DNA of 64,000 bases from Streptomyces pluripotens (GCF_000802245.2 NZ_CP021080.1:1116001-1180000); one strand, 5' to 3'; shown: positions 41,258 through 51,016, counted from the stretch's first letter. Translations and numbers: made by a program. The notes: generated by a model not told the origin, from the sequence alone.

Positions 41258-42769
41258 TCAGTTGCCGGACAGGACCCTGACCAGGTCTTCCGCGGTGCGG
41301 CAGCGGTCCAGGAGCTCCTTGACGTGATTTCGCGTTCCGCGTAGCGGTTCCAGGGTTGGAACGCGCTGCAGGGAGTCCCGGCCGGGCAGGTCGAAGATGA
41401 CCGAGTCCCAGGAGGCTGCGGCGACGTCGTCCGCGTACTGCTCCAGACACCGTCCGCGGAAGTACGCCCTGGTGTCCTCCGGAGGACTCGTACGGGCCCT
41501 GTCGACCTCCGCCTCGTCCAGGAGTCGCTTCATGCGTCCACGGGCCGCCAGACGGTTGTACAGGCCCTTCTCGGCCCGCACGTCGGCGTACTGGAGGTCG
41601 ACGAGGTGGAGCCGCGCGGCGTCCCAGTCGAGGGCGTCGCGACGGCGGTAGCCCTCCATCAGCTCGCGCTTGGCGACCCAGTCCAGCTCGCCGGCCAGAC
41701 TCATCGGGTCGTTCTCCAGGCGGGTGAGGGTGTCCTCCCAGCGGACCAGGACGTCCTTGGTCTGGTCGTCCGCGTCCGCGCCGTAGCGATCCTCCACGTA
41801 CTTGCGGGCCAGTTCGTAGTACTCCATCTGCAGCTGGACCGCGGTCAGGGTGCGCCCGCTGCGCAAGGTGACCTGCCGTTTGAGCGAGGGGTCGTGCGAG
41901 ACCTGGTGGAGGGTGCGCACGGGCTGGTCCACCGCCAGGTCCACGGCGATGAAACCGTCCTCGATCATGGACAGCACCAGGGCGGTCGTGCCCAGCTTGA
42001 GGTAGGTGGAGATCTCGGAGAGGTTCGCGTCGCCGATGATCACATGCAGGCGCCGGTACTTCTCGGCGTCCGCGTGCGGCTCGTCGCGCGTGTTGATGAT
42101 GGGGCGCTTGAGAGTGGTCTCCAGGCCCACCTCGACCTCGAAGTAGTCGGCCCGCTGGCTGATCTGGAAGCCGTGCTCGTGACCGTCCTGGCCGATGCCG
42201 ACGCGGCCGGCGCCGGCGAAGACCTGGCGGGAGACGAAGAAGGGCGTGAGGTGGCGCACGATGTCCGAGAAGGGGGTCTCCCGCTTCATCAGGTAGTTCT
42301 CGTGCGTGCCGTAGGAGGCGCCCTTGTTGTCGGTGTTGTTCTTGTAGAGGTGGATCGGCTGGGCGCCGGGCAGCTGCGCGGCCCGTTCGGCGGCCTCGGC
42401 CATGATCCGTTCGCCGGCCTTGTCCCAGAGGACAGCGTCGCGGGGGTTGGTGACCTCGGGTGCGCTGTACTCGGGGTGGGCGTGGTCCACGTACAGCCGC
42501 GCGCCGTTGGTGAGGATCACGTTGGCCAGGCCGATGTCCTCGTCGGTGAGCTGGCTGGCGTCGGCGGCCTCCCGGGCGAGGTCGAAGCCACGCGCGTCGC
42601 GTAGCGGATTCTCCTCCTCGAAATCCCAGCGGGCCCGGCGGGCCCGGTGCATCGCCGCCGCGTAGGCATTGACGATCTGGGATGAGGTGAGCATGGCATT
42701 GGCGTTGGGGTGGCCGGGGACGGAAATCCCGTACTCCGTCTCGATGCCCATTACTCGCCGTACGGTCAT
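41258..42769 (-). CDS. dop: Deamidase/depupylase Dop
   Basis: A 503-residue PafA paralogue that removes Pup from substrates, and deamidates Pup ending in Gln. The N-terminal [20 protein letters not shown] is followed by the diagnostic Dop loop region [21 protein letters not shown], absent in PafA. The catalytic Asp sits in [35 protein letters not shown] and [20 protein letters not shown] are also present. ATG 42769 is used. It is followed by pup after 209 bases and preceded by arc. With Pup ending in Glu, its main task here should be depupylation. Confidence 0.95.
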   Translation of the reverse strand: MTVRRVMGIETEYGISVPGHPNANAMLTSSQIVNAYAAAMHRARRARWDFEEENPLRDARGFDLAREAADASQLTDEDIGLANVILTNGARLYVDHAHPEYSAPEVTNPRDAVLWDKAGERIMAEAAERAAQLPGAQPIHLYKNNTDNKGASYGTHENYLMKRETPFSDIVRHLTPFFVSRQVFAGAGRVGIGQDGHEHGFQISQRADYFEVEVGLETTLKRPIINTRDEPHADAEKYRRLHVIIGDANLSEISTYLKLGTTALVLSMIEDGFIAVDLAVDQPVRTLHQVSHDPSLKRQVTLRSGRTLTAVQLQMEYYELARKYVEDRYGADADDQTKDVLVRWEDTLTRLENDPMSLAGELDWVAKRELMEGYRRRDALDWDAARLHLVDLQYADVRAEKGLYNRLAARGRMKRLLDEAEVDRARTSPPEDTRAYFRGRCLEQYADDVAAASWDSVIFDLPGRDSLQRVPTLEPLRGTRNHVKELLDRCRTAEDLVRVLSGN

Positions 42770-42948
42770 GCGGCCCTCCTTGCCCGGCGGCACCCTCGGT
42801 CGTGGGCGCCGCTCACGTACCGCTGGCGCTCCGGTGCGTGTGCGGTGCCCGTCCCCGCACTGCGCGACTCGGCGGTAGGAACGAGCCTAGAACGCCTCTG
42901 CGCTGGTGGGGAGATCATTTGCGTCATTGGCTGCTCCGGTCGTGGCCG

Positions 42949-42993
42949 GAAAAACAGTCGGCTGCGGGTACCCACCGAGGGCACCCGCAGCCG
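42949..42993 (-). terminator. Rho-independent terminator after arc
   Basis: CGGCTGCGGGT (42959-42969) and ACCCGCAGCCG (42983-42993) are exact complements with a 13-nt loop. On the minus strand the stem is followed by ACTGTTTTTCC, a real U-run. It lies directly past the arc stop and separates arc from dop. Confidence 0.85.
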
Positions 42994-43001
42994 CCCTGCC
43001 T

Positions 43002-44768
43002 TTACAGGTACTGACCGGTATTCGCCACCGTGTCGATGGAGCGTCCGGTGTCCGCGCCCTGCTTTCCGGTGATGAGGGTGCGGATGTACACGATCCGTTC
43101 GCCCTTCTTTCCGGAGATCCGGGCCCAGTCGTCGGGGTTGGTGGTGTTGGGCAGGTCCTCATTCTCCTTGAACTCGTCCACGCAGGCCTGGAGGAGGTGG
43201 GAGACGCGGAGGCCCTTCTGGTTCTTCTCCAGGAAGTCCTTGATCGCCATCTTCTTGGCGCGGCCCACGATGTTCTCGATCATGGCGCCGGAGTTGAAGT
43301 CCTTGAAGTAGAGGACCTCCTTGTCGCCATTGGCGTAGGTGACTTCCAGGAAGCGGTTCTCCTCGGATTCGGCGTACATGTGCTCGACCGCCGTCTGGAT
43401 CATGCTCTGGACGGTGGTGGCCTTGTCGCCGCCATGCTCGTCAAGGTCGTCCGCGTGGAGCGGGAGACGCTCGGTGAGGTACTTGCCGAAGATGTCCTTG
43501 GCGGCCTCGGCGTCCGGACGCTCGATCTTGATCTTCACGTCGAGCCGTCCGGGGCGCAGGATGGCGGGGTCGATCATGTCCTCCCGGTTGGAGGCACCGA
43601 TCACGACCACGTTCTCCAGGCCCTCCACCCCGTCGATCTCAGCGAGCAGCTGGGGGACGATGGTGTTCTCCACGTCCGAGCTGACGCCGGAGCCGCGGGT
43701 GCGGAACAGGGACTCCATCTCGTCGAAGAAGACGATGACGGGGGTGCCTTCACCGGCCTTTTCACGTGCCCGCTGGAAGACCAGGCGGATCTGCCGCTCG
43801 GTCTCGCCGACGTACTTGTTGAGCAGCTCCGGGCCCTTGATGTTCAGGAAGAAGCTCTTGCCGGCGGCTTGCCCGGTGACCTCGGCCACCTTCTTGGCGA
43901 GCGAGTTCGCGACGGCCTTGGCGATGAGCGTCTTGCCGCAGCCGGGGGGGCCGTAGAGCAGGACGCCCTTGGGTGGGCGGAGCTCGTGCTCCTTGAACAG
44001 GTCCGGGTAGAGATACGGCAGCTCGACCGCGTCGCGGATGGCCTCGATCTGGTTGCCGAGGCCACCGATCTGCTCGTAGCCGATGTCGGGGACCTCTTCG
44101 AGGACGAGTTCCTCGACTTCGCTCTTGGGGATGACCTCGTAGACGTAGCCGGAGCGCGGTTCGAGCAGGAGGGCGTCCCCGGCGCGGATGGTGACGTCCA
44201 GCAGCGGCTCGGCGAGCCGCACCACCCGCTCCTCGTCGGTGTGTCCCAGCACCAGGGCGCGTTCACCGTCCTCAAGGACCTCCTTGAGGGTGACGATGTC
44301 GCCGGCGCTCTCGAATTCCATGGCGTCGACCACGTTGAGCGCTTCGTTGAGCATGACTTCCTGGCCACGCCGCAGTTCATCCAGTTCGACGCTGGGACTG
44401 ACGTTCACCCGGAGCTTACGGCCGCCGGTGAAGATGTCGGCGGTGCCGTCCTCGTTCGCCTGCAGGAAGACTCCGAAGCCGGCCGGCGGCTGGGCGAGCC
44501 GGTCGACTTCCTCCTTGAGGGCCACGATCTGGTCGCGGGCCTCGCGGAGGGTGTTGGCCAGTCGTTCGTTCTGGGCGGACACGCCGGCCAGGTTGGTCTG
44601 CAGCTCGACGATCCGCTCCTCGAGAATCCTCGTGTGTCGCGGAGAGTCGGCGAGCTTGCGTCGCAGGACGGCGATCTCCTGCTCAAGGTAGGCGATCTGC
44701 CCGGCCGGGTCTTCGGACCCGCGTCCCGGGCGGATGCCGCGGTTCATGTCGTCGTCGTGGGCTGCCAC
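43002..44768 (-). CDS. arc: Proteasome-associated AAA+ ATPase ARC (Mpa homologue)
   Basis: A 588-residue hexameric unfoldase feeding pupylated proteins into the 20S core. The N-terminal coiled coil (about residues 20-85, [20 protein letters not shown] onward) recognises Pup; a double OB region follows. The AAA module has Walker [10 protein letters not shown], Walker [11 protein letters not shown] and GRLDVKI. The last residues, TGQYL, are the actinobacterial proteasome-docking motif. GTG 44768 gives [11 protein letters not shown] after GGAGGTGAGG; the frame opens a few codons earlier. Confidence 0.95.
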   Translation of the reverse strand: MAAHDDDMNRGIRPGRGSEDPAGQIAYLEQEIAVLRRKLADSPRHTRILEERIVELQTNLAGVSAQNERLANTLREARDQIVALKEEVDRLAQPPAGFGVFLQANEDGTADIFTGGRKLRVNVSPSVELDELRRGQEVMLNEALNVVDAMEFESAGDIVTLKEVLEDGERALVLGHTDEERVVRLAEPLLDVTIRAGDALLLEPRSGYVYEVIPKSEVEELVLEEVPDIGYEQIGGLGNQIEAIRDAVELPYLYPDLFKEHELRPPKGVLLYGPPGCGKTLIAKAVANSLAKKVAEVTGQAAGKSFFLNIKGPELLNKYVGETERQIRLVFQRAREKAGEGTPVIVFFDEMESLFRTRGSGVSSDVENTIVPQLLAEIDGVEGLENVVVIGASNREDMIDPAILRPGRLDVKIKIERPDAEAAKDIFGKYLTERLPLHADDLDEHGGDKATTVQSMIQTAVEHMYAESEENRFLEVTYANGDKEVLYFKDFNSGAMIENIVGRAKKMAIKDFLEKNQKGLRVSHLLQACVDEFKENEDLPNTTNPDDWARISGKKGERIVYIRTLITGKQGADTGRSIDTVANTGQYL

Positions 44769-45290
44769 GGTCCTCACCTCCTCCAAGGGGAGCTGGACGC
44801 TTCCAGACCCTACCTGGGTGGGTGTCGATTGAAACCCCTAGATCACAAAGACTGTCAAGGTGTGTCGTCGGTCACCCGGCGCGTTCTCCCTCGCACGGAG
44901 TGAATACCCACTCAACGTGATGCGGAAGCAGCCTGTTCCAGGCTTGATGTGGTCAAAAACCTTCGCTACTGACCGGAGTTGCCCCTTCCGAGCTGTCCGA
45001 CGTCCGAGCGTGGGAAGCCCGTGCAACCGCTTGTACGATCATCACGTAGAGCGACAGCTCCGGCGGGTGGGGTGACGCCGGCGGGTGGGGAGCGGCCGGA
45101 CCCTGCGGCCAGGGTGCTGTCTCCCGGCCGGACGGTCGCCGCCCGGGGCGCCTCGGGCGGCGCCCCGGGGCCGGGGGAAAGTGGGCGGAATGCGGGCAGA
45201 GGTAGGGTCGGGTGTGTTCAACGACCGCGGGAGCGGACCCGGCCGGCCCTCGCGGCGCCGGACCCTTCCGGCGAACCGACGGCAGGAGAG
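44769..45290. other. 522-base divergent region between arc and ferredoxin genes
   Basis: It should hold the arc promoter (minus) and the ferredoxin promoter (plus). The part near arc is AT-richer. TTGACA occurs on the minus strand at 44858-44853, but I see no matching -10 at 17-18 bases. CCGGCGGGTGGGG occurs twice in direct orientation around 45060-45090. No ORF with a recognisable product is present. The ferredoxin Shine-Dalgarno GGAGAG ends just before 45291. Confidence 0.45.
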
Positions 45291-45593
45291 ATGACCGTGC
45301 AGCAGGAGGCCCCGGGCGGCGAGGCGCTGGAGGTCTGGATCGACCAGGACCTGTGTACGGGCGACGGGATCTGTGCCCAGTACGCCCCTGAGGTGTTCGA
45401 GCTGGACATCGACGGACTCGCCTATGTGAAGGGCGCGGACGACGAACTGCTCCAGGCCGAGGGGGCGGTGGCACCGGTGCCACTGCCGCTACTGACGGAC
45501 GTGCTGGACTCGACGAGGGAGTGTCCTGGCGAGTGCATCCACGTGCGCCGGGTTTCCGACGGTGCCGAGGTCTACGGACCGGGTGCGGAGTGA
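45291..45593 (+). CDS. Ferredoxin ([3Fe-4S]-type, P450-associated class)
   Basis: A 100-residue protein with the start of an actinobacterial 3Fe-4S ferredoxin: EVWIDQDLCTGDGICAQYAP, in which the usual second-position Cys is replaced. A central acidic segment and the terminal STRECPGECIHV complete the set. Such ferredoxins deliver electrons to cytochromes P450; the conservon P450 at 20.3 kb is a possible but unproven partner. ATG 45291 follows GGAGAG. It converges with the secreted-type gene seven bases away. Confidence 0.85.
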   Translation: MTVQQEAPGGEALEVWIDQDLCTGDGICAQYAPEVFELDIDGLAYVKGADDELLQAEGAVAPVPLPLLTDVLDSTRECPGECIHVRRVSDGAEVYGPGAE

Positions 45594-45600
45594 GCCCGCT

Positions 45601-46182
45601 TCAGACGCCGAGTGCCCCGGCCGGAGTGGTGCGGACGAACACGCGCCCGTTCCACTGCCACTTGGCCGGGGTCTTCAGGTCGGGGCAGCAATTCGGCACG
45701 TCGTCAGAGGAGTAGCCGAGCAGGGTCGCACTCACCGCACGTGCGCGTACGGCGAGGTCGGTGACGGTGAGCCGCTCCCCGGGGGTCACGAGGGTGGCGA
45801 CCACACGGGACGCGCCGCCGTCCTTGGCCCGGGTGAGGACGTAGACCGCGTCCGGCGGAGTACCCATGGCGGAGTCGCAGTGCACCACGGCGACGGTTTC
45901 CGGCCGGCCGTCCCCGTCGAGGTCTCCGGAGGCCTCCTTGGCCACCACCGCCTTCACCGGTCCGCAGTTCAGCGGGAAGGTCACTCCGCTGGTACGGGGT
46001 GGTACGACGGCCGCGGGGGCGGACTTGGCGTCCGAGCCGACGGCACCCTGGGCGGCCGTGGCCGACCCTGGCTGCAGGACCGGGGAGAGGGCCACGACAC
46101 CCGCGACGGCGGTGGCCGTCGCGACCCAGTGGATGGGCCGGGTTCGGGTGTGGGCGAGCTCCGGTACGGCGGATTGCTGCAC
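45601..46182 (-). CDS. Secreted or membrane-anchored protein of unknown function
   Basis: A 193-residue protein starting VQQSAVPELAHTRTRPIHW. An N-terminal hydrophobic segment (about residues 20-43, VATATAVAGVVALSPVLQPG) suggests a signal peptide. The mature part has an ASGDLDGDGRPETVAVVHCD segment that resembles a calcium-binding FG-GAP/VCBS-like DxDxDG loop, and a second Cys pair (PNCCPDL). I do not recognise the family. GTG 46182 has AGGAGA eight bases upstream, which fixes the start against the longer open frame. Confidence 0.7.
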   Translation of the reverse strand: MQQSAVPELAHTRTRPIHWVATATAVAGVVALSPVLQPGSATAAQGAVGSDAKSAPAAVVPPRTSGVTFPLNCGPVKAVVAKEASGDLDGDGRPETVAVVHCDSAMGTPPDAVYVLTRAKDGGASRVVATLVTPGERLTVTDLAVRARAVSATLLGYSSDDVPNCCPDLKTPAKWQWNGRVFVRTTPAGALGV

Positions 46183-46347
46183 TAGGAGTGTCTCCTGTGA
46201 GGGCTGCCGGTGAGGATGGCCAGCATCGTGCCACACGTCACAGCACGGTGGAACGGCGGGGTCCGGAGTTTCCGCAGGCGGAGGCACACGCCCTGGGAGC
46301 CGTCGTCCAGACGGCGGCCCGGTTTACCTGGTTGCCTCTCAACACAG

Positions 46348-46400
46348 GGCCGCCGTGGCCGGGTTCCCGTCGGTCAGTGGGGAACTCAGCCACGGCGGCC
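46348..46400 (-). terminator. Large bipartite hairpin after trmI
   Basis: GGCCGCCGTGGC (46348-46359) and GCCACGGCGGCC (46389-46400) are exact 12-bp complements. Inside them GTTCCC (46363-46368) pairs with GGGAAC (46380-46385). The stacked structure lies 25 bases past the trmI stop, where transcription should end; no strong U-run follows. Confidence 0.7.
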
Positions 46401-46425
46401 TTGCGTTGTACTGGGGTGTGACCGA

Positions 46426-47328
46426 TCAGCGGCCGGCTCCGCCATCGGCATTCGGACCGGCGTAGTCCTCACCGTAGGCGCCCTTGGCGGGGCGGCGACG
46501 GCGCATGGGCGGCTCGACGCCGTCGGCCAGCCGGCGGGCGGTGAGCAGGAAACCGGTGTGGCCGATCATCCGGTGGTCCGGACGGACGGCCAGTCCCTCG
46601 ATGTGCCAGTTGCGAATCATGGTTTCCCAGGCGGTCGGCTCGTTGAAGCAGCCGATCTCCCGGATAGATTCCACGGTCCGGGCGAGCTGGGTGGTGGTGG
46701 CCACATAGCAGCACAGGATGCCGCCCGGGACGAGTGCCTTGGAGACGGCCTCCAGGCACTCCCAAGGGGCGAGCATGTCGAGGATGACCCGGTCGACATC
46801 GGTGTCGGACAGATTGTCCTGCAGATCGCCGACGGTGAGCTGCCAGGCGGGGTGCGGGCCACCGAAGTAGCGCTCGACGTTCTGCCGGGCGATCTCAGCG
46901 AAGTCGTCACGGCGCTCGTAGGAGTGCAGCATGCCCTGGTCGCCGATGGCCCGCAGGAGGAAGCTGCTGAGCGAGCCGGAGCCGACACCGGCCTCCACGA
47001 CGCGCGCGCCGGGGAAGATGTCGGCGAAGGCGAGGATCTGCCCCGCGTCCTTGGGATAGACGACGGCTGCCCCGCGGGGCATGGACAGGACGTAGTCGGG
47101 GAGCAGGGGGCGCAGCGCGAGGTAGGCCACGTTGCCGGTGGTGCGGACAACGCTGCCCTCGGGAGCACCGATCAGTTCGTCGTGCGGGAAGGAACCCTTG
47201 TGGGTGTGGAAGTTCTTCCCGGCTTCGAGCGTGAACGTGTAGTGGCGGCCCTTGGGGTCGGTCAGCTGTACCTGGTCCCCGACCTTGAAGGGCCCGCGCC
47301 TGCGGGCAGCACCGGTCGGTTCGGACAT
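46426..47328 (-). CDS. trmI: tRNA (adenine-58-N1)-methyltransferase TrmI
   Basis: A 300-residue SAM-dependent methyltransferase. An N-terminal beta-barrel (FKVGDQVQLTDPKGRHYTFT) precedes the Rossmann domain with the SAM loop VVEAGVGSGSLSSFLLRAI, then YERRDDFAEIARQNVERYFG, the catalytic-strand VILDMLAPWECLEAV and late RMIGHTGFLLTARRL. It makes m1A58 in the tRNA T-loop as a homotetramer. The C-terminus is an Arg/Gly-rich tail. ATG 47328 is the start. It lies 44 bases after the site-2 protease gene. Confidence 0.92.
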   Translation of the reverse strand: MSEPTGAARRRGPFKVGDQVQLTDPKGRHYTFTLEAGKNFHTHKGSFPHDELIGAPEGSVVRTTGNVAYLALRPLLPDYVLSMPRGAAVVYPKDAGQILAFADIFPGARVVEAGVGSGSLSSFLLRAIGDQGMLHSYERRDDFAEIARQNVERYFGGPHPAWQLTVGDLQDNLSDTDVDRVILDMLAPWECLEAVSKALVPGGILCCYVATTTQLARTVESIREIGCFNEPTAWETMIRNWHIEGLAVRPDHRMIGHTGFLLTARRLADGVEPPMRRRRPAKGAYGEDYAGPNADGGAGR

Positions 47329-47372
47329 GTGACCAGCGTACCGGCACCGACGGGGGGGCGCCGACCACGAGG

Positions 47373-49049
47373 CTACGTGGGACGGGCCATGGCTCGCACG
47401 AAGGCACGCTCGACATCGGCGGCGGACAGGACGCCGTAGATCTCGCCGGTCTCCTCGACCACCAGGTACTCGGTGGCGGGGGTCGCGCGCAGTACGTCCA
47501 GCAGGTCCTCCCCGGCCAGCTCGGCGGAGACGCGCATGCCGTCGGTCAGTTCCTGGGCGAGGCCGCTGACCGCCACCCAGGGGCGGCGGTGCTCGGGCAC
47601 TCCGACGATGGCGGCCTCACGGACGACGGAGACGGCGTTGCCGTCGGCGTCCACGACGACCAGGGCGCGGGCGCCGACGGCGTTGGCACGGCGCAGCGCC
47701 TCGGACAGCGGGGTGTCGGTCTGGACCGGTACGGCGCGTCGGGTCAGGGCTCGGGCGCGCAGTTCGGGAAGGTGTTCGCGCAGCCGGGCCATGCGCAGGC
47801 TGTTGCCGGCGCCGGTCCAGATGATGGCGGCCAGGATGGCGGCGAGCAGGGCGTCGGTCACGGTGTCCATGCCGTTCACGTCGCTGCCGCCGCCGAAGGT
47901 ACCGGACGAGTTGAGCAGCGGCAGGCCGATGAGGACGGAGACGGCCAGGGCACGGCCGACCCAGGCGGCAGCGACGGTGCCGCTCATCGGCTTGCCGGTG
48001 ATCTTCCAGACGACGGCGCGGAGCATTCTGCCGCCGTCGAGGGGGAGGCCGGGCAGGAGGTTGAAGACCGCCACGATGAGGTTGGAGACCATCAGGCCGG
48101 CGAGGAGAACACCGGGGACGGTGCCGGGCTGGACGGGCTTCATGGCGAGGTAGAACAACCCGGCGAGGGCGAGGGAGAGCAGCGGTCCGACGAAGGCCAG
48201 GACGAACTCCCGGCCCGGGGTCTCGGCCTCCTTCTCGATCTCGGAGACACCACCGAAGAACTGCAACTGGATGCGGCGGACCGGGAGCTTGAAGCGGATC
48301 GCGGCGACCGTGTGGGCGAGTTCGTGGACCAGGACGGAAGCGTAGAAGGCGACCGCGAAGAACAGGGACACCAGATAGCGGGCCGCGCCCAGTTCGGGCA
48401 GCACCCGGTCGAGCTGGCCGCCGAAGACCCAGGTGATCAGCGCGGCGACGAGGAACCAGCTGGGCGCCACATAGACCGGCACGCCGAAGGGGCGGCCCAT
48501 CAGGATGCCGCCGCCCAGCTCCTTGGGCCGTGATCGGGGCGGCTCGTCCTTGGTGGTGCCGGAATGGGCCAGGGAGCGGTGTTCGGAGGAGTGTGGGCGG
48601 GTGGCGCCACCCGCGTCGTGGGTGGGGGCGCCGGTACCGGTGCCGTGGCCCGGGCGGCCCGTGCCGTCGTTGTCCTCCGCGCCGGGATCCGGCCGGGGGG
48701 TGGAAGCCCGGGGTTCCGTGCCGTCCTCCCGTCCTACGGCGCCCTCCCGGGAGCCACCGGTGCCGTCCTCCCGTCCTGCGGCGGGCTCCCAGGGCTGCGC
48801 AGCGGGCTCCGGCCGTGCCGAGGCTTCCTGGGGCTCCGGGGTCGTGGCAGCGCCCCGGAGGGCCTCGTCGCCGTCCGGGTGCCGGTCCGGCTGAGGAGCG
48901 GCCCGGCGGGGCACGGAAGTCCCGTGGAGCTCGGGCCCGGGCCCGGGGCGGTCGGTGGGTCCGGTCGCCGGGGCCGTAGGACCCGCGGGGCGCTCGGCCG
49001 GCTCGTCGTCGCCGGACCGCGGCTGCCCGTTCCCGCCGCTCACGTCCAC
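47373..49049 (-). CDS. Site-2 protease family metalloprotease with CBS domains
   Basis: A 558-residue intramembrane protease (RseP/SpoIVFB-like). The first about 175 residues are disordered, rich in Pro, Gly and charged residues, with an imperfect internal repeat (GREDGT twice). The membrane core has zinc motif HELAH (242-246), FGGVSEIEKEAETPGREFVL, and the second-site LLPGLPLDGGRMLRAV with its Asp. Two CBS repeats occupy about residues 440-555. It likely performs regulated intramembrane proteolysis; the substrate is unknown. The start is GTG 49049. Confidence 0.9.
   Translation of the reverse strand: MDVSGGNGQPRSGDDEPAERPAGPTAPATGPTDRPGPGPELHGTSVPRRAAPQPDRHPDGDEALRGAATTPEPQEASARPEPAAQPWEPAAGREDGTGGSREGAVGREDGTEPRASTPRPDPGAEDNDGTGRPGHGTGTGAPTHDAGGATRPHSSEHRSLAHSGTTKDEPPRSRPKELGGGILMGRPFGVPVYVAPSWFLVAALITWVFGGQLDRVLPELGAARYLVSLFFAVAFYASVLVHELAHTVAAIRFKLPVRRIQLQFFGGVSEIEKEAETPGREFVLAFVGPLLSLALAGLFYLAMKPVQPGTVPGVLLAGLMVSNLIVAVFNLLPGLPLDGGRMLRAVVWKITGKPMSGTVAAAWVGRALAVSVLIGLPLLNSSGTFGGGSDVNGMDTVTDALLAAILAAIIWTGAGNSLRMARLREHLPELRARALTRRAVPVQTDTPLSEALRRANAVGARALVVVDADGNAVSVVREAAIVGVPEHRRPWVAVSGLAQELTDGMRVSAELAGEDLLDVLRATPATEYLVVEETGEIYGVLSAADVERAFVRAMARPT
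48718..48777. repeat. Imperfect 42-bp direct repeat inside the site-2 protease N-terminus
   Basis: GTGCCGTCCTCCCGTCCT occurs at 48718-48735 and 48760-48777, both followed by [A/G]CGGC. The 42-base period keeps frame and encodes the duplicated GREDGT motif of the disordered region, suggesting length variation by slippage. Confidence 0.6.
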
Positions 49050-49226
49050 GGTGTCCCCTCGTTCGAAGCGTCTTCCGCACCTGGTGGGCGGAAGGGTCTC
49101 TCGTCGATGGTATGCGGCCGTGGTGGCACGTTACGCCCCGGCACCCCTCGTGTTCGCTTCGTGGTCGCACCGCCGACGTGGCCGGCGGGCGGGCATTGTC
49201 GGTGGCGGGCCGTAGGGTCTGTGGGC

Positions 49227-50330
49227 ATGGACAGCAGCATCGAGGAGGCGGGAGCCCTGCCGGGCGGCGCCGCACAGACGGGATCGGATGTGGCGCCGGC
49301 CCGGGCGGCCCCGCCGAGCCCCTCGGCGCACACGGCCGCGGAGCCCGTGGCGGACCGGGCGGCGCAGTCGTCGGCGGACGGGACGGCCACGGCGGGCCCG
49401 GTGGCGGGCGGCGGGACCGGCAGCGCCGCCCGGAGCACGGGGAACCCGGTGACGGACGGCACCGGCGAGGAGCGTGTCGCCATGGCACCGACCTCTCTGT
49501 CGCCGTCCCGGGCCAGTGACTTCATGCAGTGTCCGTTGCTGTACCGGTTCCGGGTGATCGACCGGCTGCCGGAGAAACCGAGTCCGGCCGCAGCCCGGGG
49601 GACGCTGGTGCACGCCGTGCTGGAGCGTTTGTTCGACACGCCCGCCGGGGAGCGCACCGCGCCGCGGGCGAAGGCGCTGGTCCCTGGGCAGTGGGACCGG
49701 TTGCGGGAGAGCCGGCCGGAGGTGACCGAGCTGTTCGCCGACGACCCGACCGGAGAACGGCTGGCCCAATGGCTCGCCGAGGCGGAGCAGCTGGTGGAAC
49801 GCTGGTTCACGCTGGAGGATCCGGCACGACTGGAGCCTGCCGAGCGGGAGCTGTTCGTGGAGGCCGAACTGGAGTCGGGCCTGAGGCTGCGCGGCATCAT
49901 CGACCGCGTGGACGTGGCTCCGACCGGCGAGGTGCGGATCGTCGACTACAAGACCGGCAAGGCACCGCGGCCCGAGTACGCCGAGGGCGCACTCTTCCAG
50001 ATGAAGTTCTACGCCCTCGTCGTCTGGCGGCTGAAGCAGGTGGTTCCGCGCCGGCTGCAGCTGGTCTACCTCGGCAGCGGGGACGTGCTGACGTACGACC
50101 CCGTCCCCGCCGATCTGGAGCGGGTGGAACGGAAGTTGCACGCGCTGTGGGAGGCCATCAGGCGGGCCACGGAAACCGGTGCCTGGCGGCCCCGGCCGAC
50201 GAAGCTGTGCGGGTGGTGCGACCACCAGGCGCGCTGCCCGGAGTTCGGGGGCACTCCCCCGCCGTATCCACTGCCGGTGAGGGCGGACGGGTCCGGGACG
50301 GGTGCGCAGGGCAGAATGGGGCCGGACTAG
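49227..50330 (+). CDS. RecB-family exonuclease (PD-(D/E)XK nuclease with Fe-S Cys cluster)
   Basis: A 367-residue protein. The first about 85 residues are low-complexity. The nuclease core follows: SLSPSRASDFMQCPLLYRFR, AAARGTLVHAVLERLF, RGIIDRVDVAPTGEVRIVDYKTGKA (PD-DxK residues) and QMKFYALVVWRL. The C-terminal LCGWCDHQARCPEF, with the Cys in MQCP, forms the four-Cys pattern of AddB/Cas4-like iron-sulfur nucleases. ATG 49227 is used; ATG 49482 at the start of the conserved domain is a serious alternative. It is divergent from the site-2 protease gene. Confidence 0.87.
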   Translation: MDSSIEEAGALPGGAAQTGSDVAPARAAPPSPSAHTAAEPVADRAAQSSADGTATAGPVAGGGTGSAARSTGNPVTDGTGEERVAMAPTSLSPSRASDFMQCPLLYRFRVIDRLPEKPSPAAARGTLVHAVLERLFDTPAGERTAPRAKALVPGQWDRLRESRPEVTELFADDPTGERLAQWLAEAEQLVERWFTLEDPARLEPAERELFVEAELESGLRLRGIIDRVDVAPTGEVRIVDYKTGKAPRPEYAEGALFQMKFYALVVWRLKQVVPRRLQLVYLGSGDVLTYDPVPADLERVERKLHALWEAIRRATETGAWRPRPTKLCGWCDHQARCPEFGGTPPPYPLPVRADGSGTGAQGRMGPD

Positions 50331-50344
50331 CGAAGGAGTGTCAC

Positions 50345-51016
50345 GTGGCCATCCGTGTCCTATTGGTCGACGACCAGCCGCTGCTGCGTACCGGGTTCAG
50401 GATGATCTTGGAGGCGGAGCAAGACATCGCGGTCGTGGGCGAGGCTGGTGACGGCCTCCAGGCCCTCGACCAGGTCCGGGCCCTGCAGCCGGACGTCGTG
50501 CTGATGGACATCCGTATGCCGCGGATGGACGGGGTGGAGGCGACCCGGCAGATCACCGGCCCCGGCCGGGACGGCCCGGCGAAGGTGCTGGTGCTGACCA
50601 CGTTCGACCTGGATGAGTACGTGGTGGAGGCGTTGCGCGCCGGTGCCAGCGGGTTCCTGCTGAAAGACGTGCCCGCCAACGAACTGGTGCAGGCGATCCG
50701 GGTGGTGGCCGCCGGCGAGGCGATGCTCGCGCCCAGTATCACTCGCCGCTTGCTGGACAAGTACGCCACGCATCTGCCCTCCGGTGAGGAGCCGGTACCG
50801 GACACCCTCAACACGCTGACCGACCGTGAGGTGGAGGTGCTCAAGCTGGTGGCGCGCGGACTGTCCAACGCCGAGATCGCCGCGGACCTGTTCGTCAGCG
50901 AAACCACCGTCAAGACGCACGTGGGACACGTACTGACGAAACTCGGGCTGCGGGACCGAGTGCAGGCGGCGGTGTACGCCTACGAGAGCGGGTTGGTGCG
51001 CCCCGGCGCGCAGTAG
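50345..51016 (+). CDS. NarL/LuxR-family response regulator (orphan)
   Basis: A 223-residue two-component regulator. The receiver domain has the acidic pair LLVDDQPLL, phospho-acceptor Asp in DVVLMDIRMPRMDG, Thr in VLVLTTFD and Lys in GFLLKDVP. The LuxR-type HTH is in LTDREVEVLKLVARGLSNAE and SETTVKTHVGHVLTKLGLRD. No histidine kinase is adjacent, so the partner is elsewhere. GTG 50345 with AAGGAG upstream, 14 bases after the nuclease gene, suggests co-transcription. A perfect 17-bp hairpin ends the unit. Confidence 0.92.
   Translation: MAIRVLLVDDQPLLRTGFRMILEAEQDIAVVGEAGDGLQALDQVRALQPDVVLMDIRMPRMDGVEATRQITGPGRDGPAKVLVLTTFDLDEYVVEALRAGASGFLLKDVPANELVQAIRVVAAGEAMLAPSITRRLLDKYATHLPSGEEPVPDTLNTLTDREVEVLKLVARGLSNAEIAADLFVSETTVKTHVGHVLTKLGLRDRVQAAVYAYESGLVRPGAQ

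Noticed and set aside
44838..45026. 62-residue minus-strand frame in the arc-ferredoxin gap
   Set aside because: No Shine-Dalgarno, no family resemblance, and it overlaps the expected promoter region.
46183..46287. N-terminal extension of the secreted-type protein
   Set aside because: GTG 46182 has a well-placed AGGAGA and is followed by a normal signal-like segment; the extension is Pro/Cys-rich with no such support.
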